Shown: piece after piece, positions 33,540 to 42,660 of the stretch
Layout of the letters: the number at the start of each line of letters is the position of its first letter
Position numbering within the stretch: the stretch's first letter is position 1
NCBI RefSeq assembly: GCF_001558155.1
Contig: NZ_LOAS01000023.1
Span: 1-64,000 of the forward strand
Length of the DNA: 64,000 nt
Direction: 5' to 3'
From: Aliiruegeria sabulilitoris
Lineage (GTDB): Bacteria > Pseudomonadota > Alphaproteobacteria > Rhodobacterales > Rhodobacteraceae
Made by a program: the position numbers and the translations under genes
The notes under the pieces: model-generated
Seen by the model: only the letters and a program-made list of their open reading frames with translations
Databases searched by the model: none
What the model was told of the DNA's origin: nothing

Positions 33540-34328
33540 TCACAGGTTTTCCGGCTGCGGCATGCCCAGAACGTGGTAGCCGCCATCGACATGGATGATT
33601 TCTCCGCTGGTGCAGGAACCGGCATCGGAGGCGAGATAGACCGCCGTGCCTCCGACTGCGTCGAGCGTTGCGTTCGCACGCATCGGCGCGTTGGAGTCGG
33701 TGTGGCGGAAGGTGGCGCGGGCACCCGAAATCGCGGCCCCGGCCAGTGTCTTCATCGGGCCCGGCGAGATGGCGTTCACGCGGATGCCGTCCGGACCGAG
33801 ATCGTTCGCAAGGTACCGGACTGCCGATTCCAGCGCCGCCTTTGCCACGCCCATGACGTTGTAATAGGGCGTCACGCGGTTGGAGCCCTGATAGGTCAGC
33901 GTCAGGATCGTACCGCCTTCGCGCATCAGCGGCGCCGCACGGCGGGCGACATCGATCAGCGAGTAGCAGGAGATGGTCAGCGAGTTGCGGAAATTCTCAC
34001 GGCTTGTGTTGATGAACCGCCCGCCCAGCTCGTTCTTGTCGGAATAGGCGATGGCGTGGACGAGGAAGTCCAGTTTGCCCCATTTCTCCTTGAGCATGGC
34101 AAAGGCCGTGTCCAGCGAGGCATCGTCCATCACGTCGGCATCGATCAGGATGTCGGAACCGATCGACTCGGCCAGCGGTCCGACGCGTTTGCCGAACGCT
34201 TCTCCCTGGTAGGTGAATGCCAGCTCGGCACCTTCGCCGGCCATCGCCTTGGCAATGCCCCAGGCGATGGAGCGATCATTGGCGACGCCCATGATCAGGC
34301 CCCGCCTGCCCTTCATCAAATCAGCCAT
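33540..34328 (-). CDS. fabI: Enoyl-[acyl-carrier-protein] reductase (NADH), FabI
   Basis: FabI reduces trans-2-enoyl-ACP in the last step of the fatty acid elongation cycle. The 262 aa product begins MKGRRGLIMGVANDRSIAWG, the atypical SDR cofactor site of FabI, and has the active-site Y-x6-K as YNVMGVAK. HVDGGYHVLGMP at the end is also typical. It lies five bases after the fabB stop, so the fabA-fabB-fabI genes form one operon. The triclosan-binding geometry cannot be judged by eye. Confidence 0.96.
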   Translation of the reverse strand: MADLMKGRRGLIMGVANDRSIAWGIAKAMAGEGAELAFTYQGEAFGKRVGPLAESIGSDILIDADVMDDASLDTAFAMLKEKWGKLDFLVHAIAYSDKNELGGRFINTSRENFRNSLTISCYSLIDVARRAAPLMREGGTILTLTYQGSNRVTPYYNVMGVAKAALESAVRYLANDLGPDGIRVNAISPGPMKTLAGAAISGARATFRHTDSNAPMRANATLDAVGGTAVYLASDAGSCTSGEIIHVDGGYHVLGMPQPENL

Positions 34329-34333
34329 GAAAT

Positions 34334-35563
34334 TTATCCGCCATATTTGGAGAGCAACATGGACCCGTTGGTTCCACCGAAGCCAAAGGAGTTGGTCATC
34401 ACCGTATCGAGGCCGGCATTTTCCACCAGCGCGGTGGCGATTTCCTCGGGCTTCAAGGCCGGGTCCAGCTCGGTGACGTTGATCGAGGGCGCAATGAAAT
34501 CGTTCTTGAGCATCAGCAGGCAGAAGACGGCCTCCATCGCGCCGGCGGCTCCCTGAGCATGTCCGGTCATCGACTTGGTCGAGGAGACCGGCGGCGTGGA
34601 GCCTTCGCCGAAGACGCGGCGCACGGCCTCGATCTCGCCCACATCGCCGACGGGCGTCGAGGTCCCGTGGGCGTTGATATAGGAGACGTTGTGGCCGTCG
34701 GGGATGGTTTCGAGCGCCAGACGCATGGCGCGCTCGCCGCCCTCGCCGGAGGGGGCGACCATGTCATGGCCGTCGGAGGTGGCGGCAAAGCCCGTCACCT
34801 CGGCATAGATCTTCGCGCCCCGCGCCTTGGCGTGCTCCAGCTCTTCGAGCACGACGATGCCGCCGCCGCCGCCGATGACGAAGCCGTCGCGGGTGGCGTC
34901 GAAGGCGCGCGAGGCCGTTTCCGGCGCGTCGTTATACTTGGAGGACATCGCGCCCATCGCGTCGAAGAGGCAGCTGAGCGTCCAGTCCAGCTCCTCGCCT
35001 CCGCCGGCGAACATCACGTCCTGCTTGCCCATCATGATCTGCTCGGAGGCGTTACCGATGCAATGCAGCGAGGTCGAGCAGGCCGAGGTGATGGAATAGT
35101 TGATGCCCTTGATCTTGAAGGCAGTGGCCAGGTTGGCCGAGATCGTCGAGGACATGCATTTGGGCACCGCGAAGGGGCCGATGCGCTTGGTCGCGCCGGT
35201 TTTCAGCACGGTCTGATGCGCGGCCAGCATGGCCGAGGTGGACGGCCCGCCAGAGCCCGCGACAAGGCCGGTGCGCACGTTGACCACGTCGCTTTCCTCC
35301 AGCCCCGCATCGGCGATGGCCTGGCTCATGGCGATATGGGCATAGGCCGCGCCGGGGCCCATGAAGCGCAGCGTGCGCTTGTCGATAAGTTCGGCGGTGT
35401 TGATGTTCAGCTTGCCGGAGACCTGCGAGCGAAAGCCGTGCTCGGCCATCGCCTCGTCAAAGGAGATGCCGGAAGTGCCGGCCTTCAGGTTGGCGGTGAC
35501 TTCATCGGCGGAATTGCCGATCGGGGACACGATGCCCAGACCGGTGACGACAACGCGACGCAT
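34334..35563 (-). CDS. fabB: 3-oxoacyl-[acyl-carrier-protein] synthase I, FabB
   Basis: A 409 aa condensing enzyme that elongates cis-unsaturated intermediates made by FabA, so it is required for unsaturated fatty acids. Active-site cysteine in SACSTSLHC, histidines in [11 protein letters not shown] and [11 protein letters not shown], and the closing [13 protein letters not shown] are all present. The KAS I assignment rests on sequence style and on its place between fabA and fabI. The ATG at 35563 is 29 bp after the fabA stop. Confidence 0.95.
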   Translation of the reverse strand: MRRVVVTGLGIVSPIGNSADEVTANLKAGTSGISFDEAMAEHGFRSQVSGKLNINTAELIDKRTLRFMGPGAAYAHIAMSQAIADAGLEESDVVNVRTGLVAGSGGPSTSAMLAAHQTVLKTGATKRIGPFAVPKCMSSTISANLATAFKIKGINYSITSACSTSLHCIGNASEQIMMGKQDVMFAGGGEELDWTLSCLFDAMGAMSSKYNDAPETASRAFDATRDGFVIGGGGGIVVLEELEHAKARGAKIYAEVTGFAATSDGHDMVAPSGEGGERAMRLALETIPDGHNVSYINAHGTSTPVGDVGEIEAVRRVFGEGSTPPVSSTKSMTGHAQGAAGAMEAVFCLLMLKNDFIAPSINVTELDPALKPEEIATALVENAGLDTVMTNSFGFGGTNGSMLLSKYGG

Positions 35564-35592
35564 GGATGGATCTCCTTGAGATCGATTGCGGA

Positions 35593-36105
35593 TCAGGATT
35601 CAGCTTCGGCCAGGCCGACCTTCAGCCCGGTCACATTGTAGATTTCTTCGCCATCGGCGAACACCTTCCCATTGGCCACGCCCAGCTTGAGCTTGCGGTC
35701 GATTATGCGGGTGTAGTCGATCTTGTAGGTGATCATCTTGGTGGTGGGGCGCACCATGCCGGAGAACTTCACCTCGCCCGCGCCGATGGCAAATCCCTGG
35801 CCCTTCATGCCGCGCCAGCCGAGGCCGAAGCCGGTGAGCTGCCAGAGGCCATCGAGGCCAAGGCAGCCGGGCATGACCGGGTTGCCGGGAAAATGGCAGG
35901 GGAAGAACCACAGTTCGGGGTCGATATCGAACTCGGCGACGATATGGCCCTTGCCGAACTCGCCACCATCCTCGGAGATCTCGGTGATCCGGTCGGCCAT
36001 GAGCATCGGCGGAAGCGGCAACTGGGCATTGCCCGGGCCGAACATCTCGCCGCGGCCACAGGCCAGCAGGTCTTCCTTGTCGAAATGCGTTTTTCTGTCA
36101 GCCAT
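35593..36105 (-). CDS. fabA: 3-hydroxydecanoyl-ACP dehydratase/isomerase, FabA
   Basis: FabA dehydrates 3-hydroxydecanoyl-ACP and isomerises trans-2 to cis-3 decenoyl-ACP, the entry to anaerobic unsaturated fatty acid synthesis. At 170 aa it has the hot-dog fold catalytic histidine in [11 protein letters not shown] and aspartate in LDGLWQL. ATG 36105 with GGGAGG upstream is chosen over the ATG five codons before it. It is the first gene of fabA-fabB-fabI and diverges from the iron regulator gene. Confidence 0.96.
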   Translation of the reverse strand: MADRKTHFDKEDLLACGRGEMFGPGNAQLPLPPMLMADRITEISEDGGEFGKGHIVAEFDIDPELWFFPCHFPGNPVMPGCLGLDGLWQLTGFGLGWRGMKGQGFAIGAGEVKFSGMVRPTTKMITYKIDYTRIIDRKLKLGVANGKVFADGEEIYNVTGLKVGLAEAES

Positions 36106-36212
36106 ATGCCTGCCTCCCATGCGCCATCAGCGTGCTTGGCGCTCACTATCACCCCCCATGCGCGCGGCGCAAGGGGGACGCGGGTGGGGAGGCGCGGCTT
36201 TATGGGGGCCGT

Positions 36213-36224
36213 TTTCAATTGAAA
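36213..36224. promoter_or_regulatory. Palindrome TTTCAATTGAAA between fabA and irrA
   Basis: A perfect 12-base palindrome in the 174 bp divergent region, 107 bp from fabA and 55 bp from irrA. Irr and RirA proteins act on AT-rich elements in alphaproteobacteria, and irr genes are often autoregulated, so this is a candidate operator. It does not clearly match the iron control element, so the assignment is tentative. Confidence 0.3.
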
Positions 36225-36279
36225 TCCGGGGCAAAATGGTCATATTCAAGCAATCTGGCGGGAACAGAAAAGCGATATC

Positions 36280-36696
36280 ATGTCCACTACGGAAACTCAG
36301 CGCGGATCAGAATGGCTCGAACGTGGAGGGCTGCGCCCGACGCGGCAACGGCTTTCGCTGGCGACGCTGCTGATCGGGGACGGCAAGAACCGCCACGTGA
36401 CCGCCGAAAGCCTGTTCGAGGCCAGCCGGTCGACCGGTGAGAAGGTCTCGCTGGCCACCGTCTACAACACGCTCAAGGCCTTCTGCGAGGCGGGCCTGAT
36501 GCGCGAGATCACGGTTGACGGCACCAAGAGTTATTTCGACACCTACACCGCCGACCACCCGCATTTCTACTGGGAGGACAGCCAGTCGCTGAGCGACGCG
36601 CCTGCCTCCGAGCTGGAAATCTCCCGCCTGCCGCAAGCGCCCGAGGGCGCGGAAATCGCCAGTGTGGATGTGGTGATCCGCCTGCGGCGGAAGTGA
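36280..36696 (+). CDS. irrA: Fur-family iron response regulator, Irr type
   Basis: A 138 aa Fur-superfamily repressor. The DNA-binding winged helix is at residues 15-75 (LRPTRQRLSLATLL, KVSLATVYNTLKAFCEAGL) and the dimerisation/metal part includes TADHPHFYWED. In Irr proteins a His-rich stretch at this position helps bind haem, coupling DNA binding to haem status; here only two histidines remain and no N-terminal Cys-Pro haem motif is visible. The neighbourhood with fabA is recurrent in Rhodobacteraceae. Probably controls iron uptake and haem synthesis genes elsewhere. Confidence 0.88.
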   Translation: MSTTETQRGSEWLERGGLRPTRQRLSLATLLIGDGKNRHVTAESLFEASRSTGEKVSLATVYNTLKAFCEAGLMREITVDGTKSYFDTYTADHPHFYWEDSQSLSDAPASELEISRLPQAPEGAEIASVDVVIRLRRK

Positions 36697-36876
36697 ACTT
36701 ACTTAATTGCGGATCGTGACGGTAGCCGGGCGGGCGCTCGCCGGGCGGCTTGGACTTTATTCAAGCTATTGCTTTCGCGGATAACGCACTCCGGATTCCC
36801 AAAAAATGTTGCTTCAAGCGCCGTTCACGCTGCATTCTTGCTACAGCAGACAGTAAAATGGGATGCCCTAAAAAGG

Positions 36877-37455
36877 ATGAAATGGTTCCGCAACCCGTCC
36901 TGCGATGTGACATCGCTTCGAGAGGCTAGTCGTGGATATCCGCTGCTCTTTTCTCTTGCTTGCTCATTCGTGATCGGCTTGGCACTCCAATATTCGGTAT
37001 TTTCTTATTTTGGTTTCATGAACGAAGATTTCTGGTTGGATCCACCGAATCCTCCCGAAGATCACTCTTCCCCGAAACTTTTTCCAATTGACTACGTAGT
37101 CTTTTTTCCAGTTGCTTGTGTGTTGGTTTATTACTTCCTCCCGAATATTTTTGAGAAACTGGCCCGGCGCGGACAGCTGGGGCTGATTCCGGTCTTCCTT
37201 TCCAGTATGACTTTGTTCATGTTGTCCTACTTCATCGCTCTGACGCCTCTAATTTTTTTTGGCTTTGCTTTCTTGGTTGTGCAGCCGGTTCTGTTTTTGG
37301 CTCTCTTGCTGCCATGCATCCATATCGGTGTGACATATGGGTCAATATTTGCCGCCTCACTCGTGCAATATTGGGAAAAAAACCGTCCGGGTCTTTTGGG
37401 GGATCAGCCATCGGAAATGCACCGATTGAGATTTTTTTTGTTACCGTTCTGTTGA
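36877..37455 (+). CDS. Hypothetical polytopic membrane protein, C-terminus frameshifted
   Basis: A 192 aa frame from ATG 36877 (AAAAGG directly upstream) with about four hydrophobic helices: near residues 25-45, 72-92, 103-130 and 135-160. Base composition is strikingly richer in A and T than all neighbours, with many T-runs. The frame ends at 37455 after LRFFLLPFC, but the adjacent frame continues through FFVTVLLIGIWQLVYWPLWD to a stop at 37508 and reads as another membrane helix. The switch coincides with an eight-base T-run (37432-37439); one extra T would join them into a protein of about 210 aa. Likely horizontally acquired; function unknown. Confidence 0.55.
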   Translation: MKWFRNPSCDVTSLREASRGYPLLFSLACSFVIGLALQYSVFSYFGFMNEDFWLDPPNPPEDHSSPKLFPIDYVVFFPVACVLVYYFLPNIFEKLARRGQLGLIPVFLSSMTLFMLSYFIALTPLIFFGFAFLVVQPVLFLALLLPCIHIGVTYGSIFAASLVQYWEKNRPGLLGDQPSEMHRLRFFLLPFC

Positions 37456-37607
37456 TCGGTATATGGCAACTTGTCTATTGGCCGCTTTGGGACAAGTTTC
37501 ATTTGTGAACTCTAAAGTTAATAATTATATCTGTACCTGGTCATTTGGAGGAATCAATTCATTGATTGAGGAGCGGGTAGATCACTGTATAATACAGCTC
37601 CCTTCCC

Positions 37608-38471
37608 TCAAAACCACTGCCCCGGCTCCATCAGCCCCAGCTCCATCAACTGCCGAGAGGACCACTCGAACTTCACCGAGTTGTGCCAGCAGAAGCTGCG
37701 GATATCGTGTTTCGAGCCGGGGTTGAGCTTGAGCGCCTTGGCCGTCCGGAAGGAGCAGACCGCCGCCGTCAGGTTGTGATGCCAGGGGCAGGCATAGGTA
37801 TTGTATTCCTCGTCGTTGAAGGTGAAATCCGGCCGCAGTTCCAGGTCCGGCCGGGTGCGGAAGAGCGAGATGCGGTCGATCCGGCGGCGGGCGGCCGGCA
37901 CGTGTTCCTCGAAGCGCCAACGCAACCCGCCGTGGAAATCGAGCTGTCGTTCCTTCGGCCCGCCCTCGCCGGGGCGTTCCAGCGCGAAATAGCCCACGCG
38001 GTCCAGATGCGCGTCTTCCAGCGAGACGGCGTTGGGGTGGGCCTTCAGGTCAGTTGCATAGAGATCGACCACGTAGCTCAGCATCGCGTTCCGCCGCTCC
38101 TCGGTGTGGAAGGCCAGCATCTCGCCCACCGTGCGGCTCTCGCAAAAGGGGAAATGCAGGTATTCGGCGTTGAAGCAGTAATGCATCCACGTGCCCGCGG
38201 GCGCGGCGGCGATGAGGCGGTTCATCGGTGCGGTCAGCGCGTCGTCGCGATGTGGGTCGTTGGGGATGTAATAGACATTGTCATGCAGCACCGTGGGCGG
38301 GCGCACCTTGGGCGGGTGCAGCAGGATGGCGCTTTGAAAACCGATGCGGAGCACATGTTCCAGTGTCGAGACGATCTCCACCCCGTCCTCGGCCAGAACC
38401 ACCGCAACCGGGCCACGGGCCAGCACGTCGGCGCGGTTTCTGAGGAAATGGTCGATGTCTTGGAACTGCAT
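37608..38471 (-). CDS. Conserved protein, possibly glycosyltransferase-like
   Basis: A 287 aa soluble protein. It starts MQFQDIDHFLRNRADVLARG and has a Rossmann-like first part (VAVVLAEDGVEIVSTLEHVL, GFQSAILLHPP) followed by a His/Trp/Asp-rich middle (WMHYCFNAEYLHFPF, VDLYATDLKAHP) and a C-terminal WHHNLTAAVCSFRTAKALKL. The arrangement recalls family 2 glycosyltransferase-like proteins acting on surface polysaccharide, which are common in roseobacters, but I see no definite DxD motif at the usual place. It stands alone, divergent from miaB. Confidence 0.6.
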   Translation of the reverse strand: MQFQDIDHFLRNRADVLARGPVAVVLAEDGVEIVSTLEHVLRIGFQSAILLHPPKVRPPTVLHDNVYYIPNDPHRDDALTAPMNRLIAAAPAGTWMHYCFNAEYLHFPFCESRTVGEMLAFHTEERRNAMLSYVVDLYATDLKAHPNAVSLEDAHLDRVGYFALERPGEGGPKERQLDFHGGLRWRFEEHVPAARRRIDRISLFRTRPDLELRPDFTFNDEEYNTYACPWHHNLTAAVCSFRTAKALKLNPGSKHDIRSFCWHNSVKFEWSSRQLMELGLMEPGQWF

Positions 38472-38613
38472 GGGCCTGCTCAGGGGATGCCTTTTCGGTC
38501 TGTGATCGCACGATAGGGTTAATGCGGGGTTTCGCGCAATGGGGGGCTGCGGCGTTGCGGTGCGTGGCCGCTTGCGCTATGCCGCGCGCCAGCGAGCAGG
38601 AGAGAGTGACCCG

Positions 38614-39933
38614 ATGAGCGACGTGCCCAAGAAGCTCTATATCAAGACCTATGGCTGTCAGATGAATGTCTATGACAGCGAGCGCATGGCCGAGGCCCTG
38701 GGCGGGCAAGGCTATGAGCAGGTCGACAGCCCCGAGGGGGCCGACATGATCGTGCTCAACACCTGCCATATCCGCGAGAAGGCGGCGGAGAAGGTCTATT
38801 CCGAGCTTGGCCGCTACAAGGGGCTGAAAGCCGCCAATCCGGACCTGAAGATCGGGGTCGCGGGCTGCGTGGCACAGGCGGAGGGCGCGGAGATCATGCG
38901 CCGCCAGCCGATGGTGGACCTCGTGGTCGGCCCACAGAGCTATCACCGCCTGCCGGAGATGGAGGCGAAAGCGCGCTCGGGCGAGAAGGCGCTCGATACG
39001 GATTTCCCCGAGGAGCTGAAATTCGACCACCTGCCGAAGGGGCGCAAGGCCAGCCGCGGCCCGACAGCCTTTTTGACGGTGCAGGAGGGCTGCGACAAGT
39101 TCTGTGCTTTCTGTGTGGTGCCGTATACGCGCGGCGCCGAGGTCTCCCGCCCCGTTTCCCGTGTTCTGCGCGAGGCCGAGGGCCTGGTCGAGCAGGGCGT
39201 TCGGGAGATTACCCTGCTGGGGCAAAACGTGAATGCCTATCACGGGCAGGAGGGCGGCGAGGATTGGGGGCTGGCGCGGCTCATCCGGCGTTTGGCCGAG
39301 ATAGACGGGCTGGACCGGATCCGTTTCACCACCTCGCACCCGAACGACATGGAAGACGACCTGATCGCCGCGCATGGCGATTGCGAAAAGCTGATGCCGT
39401 ATTTGCACCTGCCGGTGCAGTCGGGGTCGGACCGGATTCTGAAGCGGATGAACCGGGGCCATACCGCGCAAGAGTATCTCCGCCTGATCGAGCGCATTCG
39501 CGCGGCGCGGCCGGATATCCTGATGTCGGGCGATTTCATCGTCGGTTTCCCGGAGGAGACCGAGGAAGACTTCCAGGCGACGATGGACCTGGTCGAGGCG
39601 GTGAATTACGGCCAGTGCTTCTCGTTCAAGTATTCCGCCCGCCCGGGCACTCCCGCCGCGGAACGACCGCTGGTGGAGCAGGCAGCCGCTGATGATCGGC
39701 TGCAGCGGCTTCAGACCTTGCTGACGACGCAACAGCGCGCGGCGCAGGATGCGATGGTCGGGCGCGAGGTCGGTGTGTTGTTCGAGAAGGCCGGGCGTTT
39801 GCCGGGACAGATGGTCGGCAAATCCGATCACTTGCACGCGGTCCATGTGCAGTGCGACCTGCCGGTCGGCACGCTGGCGCGGGTGCGCATCACCGAGAGC
39901 GGGCCGAATTCGCTCGCGGGAGAACTTCTCTGA
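38614..39933 (+). CDS. miaB: tRNA-2-methylthio-N6-dimethylallyladenosine synthase, MiaB
   Basis: A radical-SAM methylthiotransferase modifying adenosine 37 of tRNAs that read UNN codons. The 439 aa product has the N-terminal UPF0004 domain with its cluster cysteines in [21 protein letters not shown] and VAGCVAQAE, the radical-SAM C-x3-C-x2-C in [16 protein letters not shown], and a C-terminal TRAM domain (from about residue 375). ATG 38614 follows AGGAGAGAG. First of the conserved series miaB, phoH, ybeY, corC, lnt. Confidence 0.97.
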   Translation: MSDVPKKLYIKTYGCQMNVYDSERMAEALGGQGYEQVDSPEGADMIVLNTCHIREKAAEKVYSELGRYKGLKAANPDLKIGVAGCVAQAEGAEIMRRQPMVDLVVGPQSYHRLPEMEAKARSGEKALDTDFPEELKFDHLPKGRKASRGPTAFLTVQEGCDKFCAFCVVPYTRGAEVSRPVSRVLREAEGLVEQGVREITLLGQNVNAYHGQEGGEDWGLARLIRRLAEIDGLDRIRFTTSHPNDMEDDLIAAHGDCEKLMPYLHLPVQSGSDRILKRMNRGHTAQEYLRLIERIRAARPDILMSGDFIVGFPEETEEDFQATMDLVEAVNYGQCFSFKYSARPGTPAAERPLVEQAAADDRLQRLQTLLTTQQRAAQDAMVGREVGVLFEKAGRLPGQMVGKSDHLHAVHVQCDLPVGTLARVRITESGPNSLAGELL

Positions 39934-40061
39934 GCCTTACCGTGGAACGCTCAATTTGTCCCGCAATGGCGATTCGTGGCTGGATCTGACCCAAGTATTG
40001 GGACGGGACTGGATGGATCTTCTGAGACGAGGCCCGATGCTCAGCGCTGGCAAGATGCAAT

Positions 40062-40095
40062 AAAAAAACGGGCCGGCACAAAGATGCCAGCCCGA
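40062..40095 (-). terminator. Rho-independent terminator for the exported 113 aa protein
   Basis: On the minus strand the stem CGGGCTGGCA ... TGCCGGCCCG is followed by seven T residues (the A-run at 40062-40068 on the plus strand). It is located about 60 bp after the stop of the minus-strand gene. Confidence 0.8.
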
Positions 40096-40156
40096 ACAAG
40101 ATTCGTTTAAGGGAGCTCAGGCCGCGAAGGGCCCGAACGCTGGTCGCTCGCTTCGG

Positions 40157-40498
40157 TCAGAACTTCGAGCCGACCGGATGCTCACGGAGCAGACGCTTCA
40201 TGGTGTTGATCTGGTGCTCGGAGTCGCCGACGCCCCATTCGTCACGGCAGACTCGCATTCCGAGCGAATGCGCTTGCTCCATGCTGTAGCCGTATTTCAC
40301 AAGGTCTTCGATGAAGACCGCGTTGGGCCGATCCCAAGCGACAGTGTTTTTTAGCGCACCGCGATAGCAACTCACATGGATCGTGCCTTTGGGCGACGAT
40401 TCCGGATGGGCAGGTTGCGACCGGTCATTGGCAAAAGCAGCGGTTCCAAGCGGCATGGTTAGGCCGGCCACAAGGGTCGCGATAATGGTTTTCTTCAT
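40157..40498 (-). CDS. Small exported protein of unknown function
   Basis: A 113 aa protein with a Sec signal (MKKTIIATLVAGLTMPLGTAAFA, cleaved about residue 23). The mature part carries two cysteines (HVSCYRGAL and MRVCRDEWGVG) that could form a disulfide in the periplasm, and a closing MKRLLREHPVGSKF. The longer frame upstream has no signal and is rejected. It has its own terminator and is inserted between miaB and phoH, which are adjacent in many relatives. No family recognised. Confidence 0.75.
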   Translation of the reverse strand: MKKTIIATLVAGLTMPLGTAAFANDRSQPAHPESSPKGTIHVSCYRGALKNTVAWDRPNAVFIEDLVKYGYSMEQAHSLGMRVCRDEWGVGDSEHQINTMKRLLREHPVGSKF

Positions 40499-40883
40499 AG
40501 ATCTCGTCCTTCCAGTTACAACGAGCAGTCCGTACGGCATCGGAAAGCCGCCCCCGGGGACATGCACGAAATTCCACGAATACGTTGGGGATCTTATCTT
40601 TTGTGCCGAATTTGTGAAGCGTCGCATATGGAAACGATCTATTTCCTGTTTGATTTCATGTATTTTTGACGAAACAAGAACAATTGGCGGCTTGATGGGG
40701 GCCGTTGTGGGCCGTCAGGCCGCTGCATTCCTGTGCGTGTGCTTGCACAACATCTTCGGTATGGGCCGGTGCGGCGGCGTCTATTTTGTGTCACAGACAT
40801 GAATTTTGCCCATAGGCGCTTGCCAGATAGAGGAAGCCCCGGCAGCATGGGCCAAAGAGCACACGAGCAGTGGAGTCGCCTTT

Positions 40884-41900
40884 TTGGGAATCAGCGCGCT
40901 GACCGATCCGACCAGAGCCGAAGAGATTATCGAAACGCCTCTGGAGTTTCCCGACAATCGCCTGCTGGTCGAGCTATGCGGTGAGTTCGACCGTAACCTC
41001 TCCCAGATAGAGCATCAACTTGGCCTGCAGATCATTCGCCGGGGCAACCAGTTGGCATTGATCGGGGATGGCGAGAGCCGGGAGCGCGGCGCGGTGATCC
41101 TGCAGGAACTTTATGAACGGCTGGAGGCGGGACGCTCGCTTGAGCCCGGCGATATCGACGGTGCGATCCGGCTCGGCACGCTCGAGGACGAGGCTGCGCC
41201 GCGCGCGGGCGACCAGCTGGAGATGTTCCAGGGCGGCCATGTCGAGATCAAGACCCGCAAGAAGATCGTCGAGCCGCGGACTGCGGCACAGAAGGCCTAT
41301 GTGCGTAGCCTGAACAGCAATGAGCTCTGTTTCGGCATCGGTCCTGCGGGGACCGGCAAGACCTATCTCGCGGTGGCGGTGGCGGTGAACCTGTTCATAA
41401 ACGGCCATGTCGACCGGATCATTCTTTGCCGTCCGGCGGTCGAGGCGGGCGAGCGGCTCGGTTTCCTGCCCGGTACCCAGGAGGAGAAGGTCGATCCCTA
41501 CATGCAGCCGCTCTATGATGCGCTGAACGATTTCCTTCCCAGCAAGCAGGTGGCCAAGCTCAAGGAAGACAAGAAGATCGAGATCGCGCCGCTGGCCTTC
41601 ATGCGCGGCCGGACGCTTGCCAATGCGGCGGTGGTGCTGGACGAGGCGCAGAATGCCACGACGATGCAGATGAAGATGTTCCTGACCCGGCTTGGCGAAG
41701 GCTCGCGCATGGTCGTCACCGGTGACCGTTCGCAGGTGGACCTGCCGCGCGGGGTGATGAGCGGGTTGATGGAGGCCGAGAAGCTGCTCAAGGGCGTGGA
41801 CGGGATCGCTTTCAACTATTTCACCTCTAAGGATGTCGTGCGGCATCCGCTGGTGGCGAAGATCATTGATGCCTATGACGTGGAGTATGCGCAGGGCTGA
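40884..41900 (+). CDS. phoH: PhoH family P-loop ATPase
   Basis: A cytoplasmic ATPase of the PhoH/YbeZ type, usually encoded with the RNase YbeY and thought to help in rRNA/RNA processing. Walker A is GPAGTGKTY and Walker B VVLDEAQN; the N-terminal part has a KH-like LCGEFDRNLSQIEHQLG segment. Length about 338 aa with the start used here, a TTG at 40884 preceded by TGGAG. The frame is open to another TTG at 40806, but the added residues are not protein-like. Downstream is ybeY, after a gap of 221 bp. Confidence 0.93.
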   Translation: MGISALTDPTRAEEIIETPLEFPDNRLLVELCGEFDRNLSQIEHQLGLQIIRRGNQLALIGDGESRERGAVILQELYERLEAGRSLEPGDIDGAIRLGTLEDEAAPRAGDQLEMFQGGHVEIKTRKKIVEPRTAAQKAYVRSLNSNELCFGIGPAGTGKTYLAVAVAVNLFINGHVDRIILCRPAVEAGERLGFLPGTQEEKVDPYMQPLYDALNDFLPSKQVAKLKEDKKIEIAPLAFMRGRTLANAAVVLDEAQNATTMQMKMFLTRLGEGSRMVVTGDRSQVDLPRGVMSGLMEAEKLLKGVDGIAFNYFTSKDVVRHPLVAKIIDAYDVEYAQG

Positions 41901-42121
41901 ACCCTCCGCGCCGGACGGAGGGGGCGGATGGGGGCGCTGCTCCGGGGTGTTTTTCGTCAGAAGAAGGCTCGATCCGCAGAGGCGTTTGAACGTGAAGCGT
42001 CGGCGGATTTGTTCCGAACCCCCAAAAGGGTTGCTGTCCCCTTGTTTGCATGGACCTGATTTGAATGGACCTGGCCCGGCCATGTTGTTATGGGCCTGTC
42101 GGCTGAATGCCGAGAGGGGCC

Positions 42122-42622
42122 ATGGAAACAATCGTCGATGTCGTGATCGAGGCAGAGGCCTGGGACGTGATCGGGCTGCGCGAGCTGGCCGAGCGCGCGG
42201 TGCGGACGAGCTTGCGCCACCTTCGACTGCCGGCGGCGGCCGAGGTTGCCGTGCTGGCCACCGATGATGCCCGAATCACACTGCTCAATGCCGATTTTCG
42301 CGCCAAGGAGGCCGCCACCAACGTACTCTCCTGGCCGTCCGAGGATCTGTCGGCCGACACGCCCGGCGGTCAGCCCTTGCTGCCCGAAGCGGATTTTCCC
42401 GGAGAGCCGGCTTTTCTCGGCGATATAGCGCTCGCGTGGGAGACCTGCAGCCGGGAAGCGGTTGCGGCGGGCAAGCCGGTAGAGGCACATGTCTGTCATC
42501 TCGTCGTTCACGGGCTGTTACATCTGTTGGGTTATGATCACATATCCGAGGAAGATGCGGCCTTGATGGAAGGGATCGAGGTTGAGATACTTGGAAAACT
42601 TGGGTTGCCGGACCCATATTAG
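42122..42622 (+). CDS. ybeY: Endoribonuclease YbeY (rRNA maturation)
   Basis: A single-domain metallo-endoribonuclease for 16S rRNA 3' processing and ribosome quality control. The 166 aa product has the diagnostic zinc motif H-x3-H-x5-H in HGLLHLLGYDH and the conserved RGKDxxTNVLSFP-like segment as FRAKEAATNVLSWP. ATG 42122 is preceded by GAGAGGGG. Forms the phoH-ybeY-corC-lnt gene series. Confidence 0.96.
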   Translation: METIVDVVIEAEAWDVIGLRELAERAVRTSLRHLRLPAAAEVAVLATDDARITLLNADFRAKEAATNVLSWPSEDLSADTPGGQPLLPEADFPGEPAFLGDIALAWETCSREAVAAGKPVEAHVCHLVVHGLLHLLGYDHISEEDAALMEGIEVEILGKLGLPDPY

Positions 42623-42660
42623 GACGATCCGGCCACGGCCGATGATTTTGGAAAGGTAAG

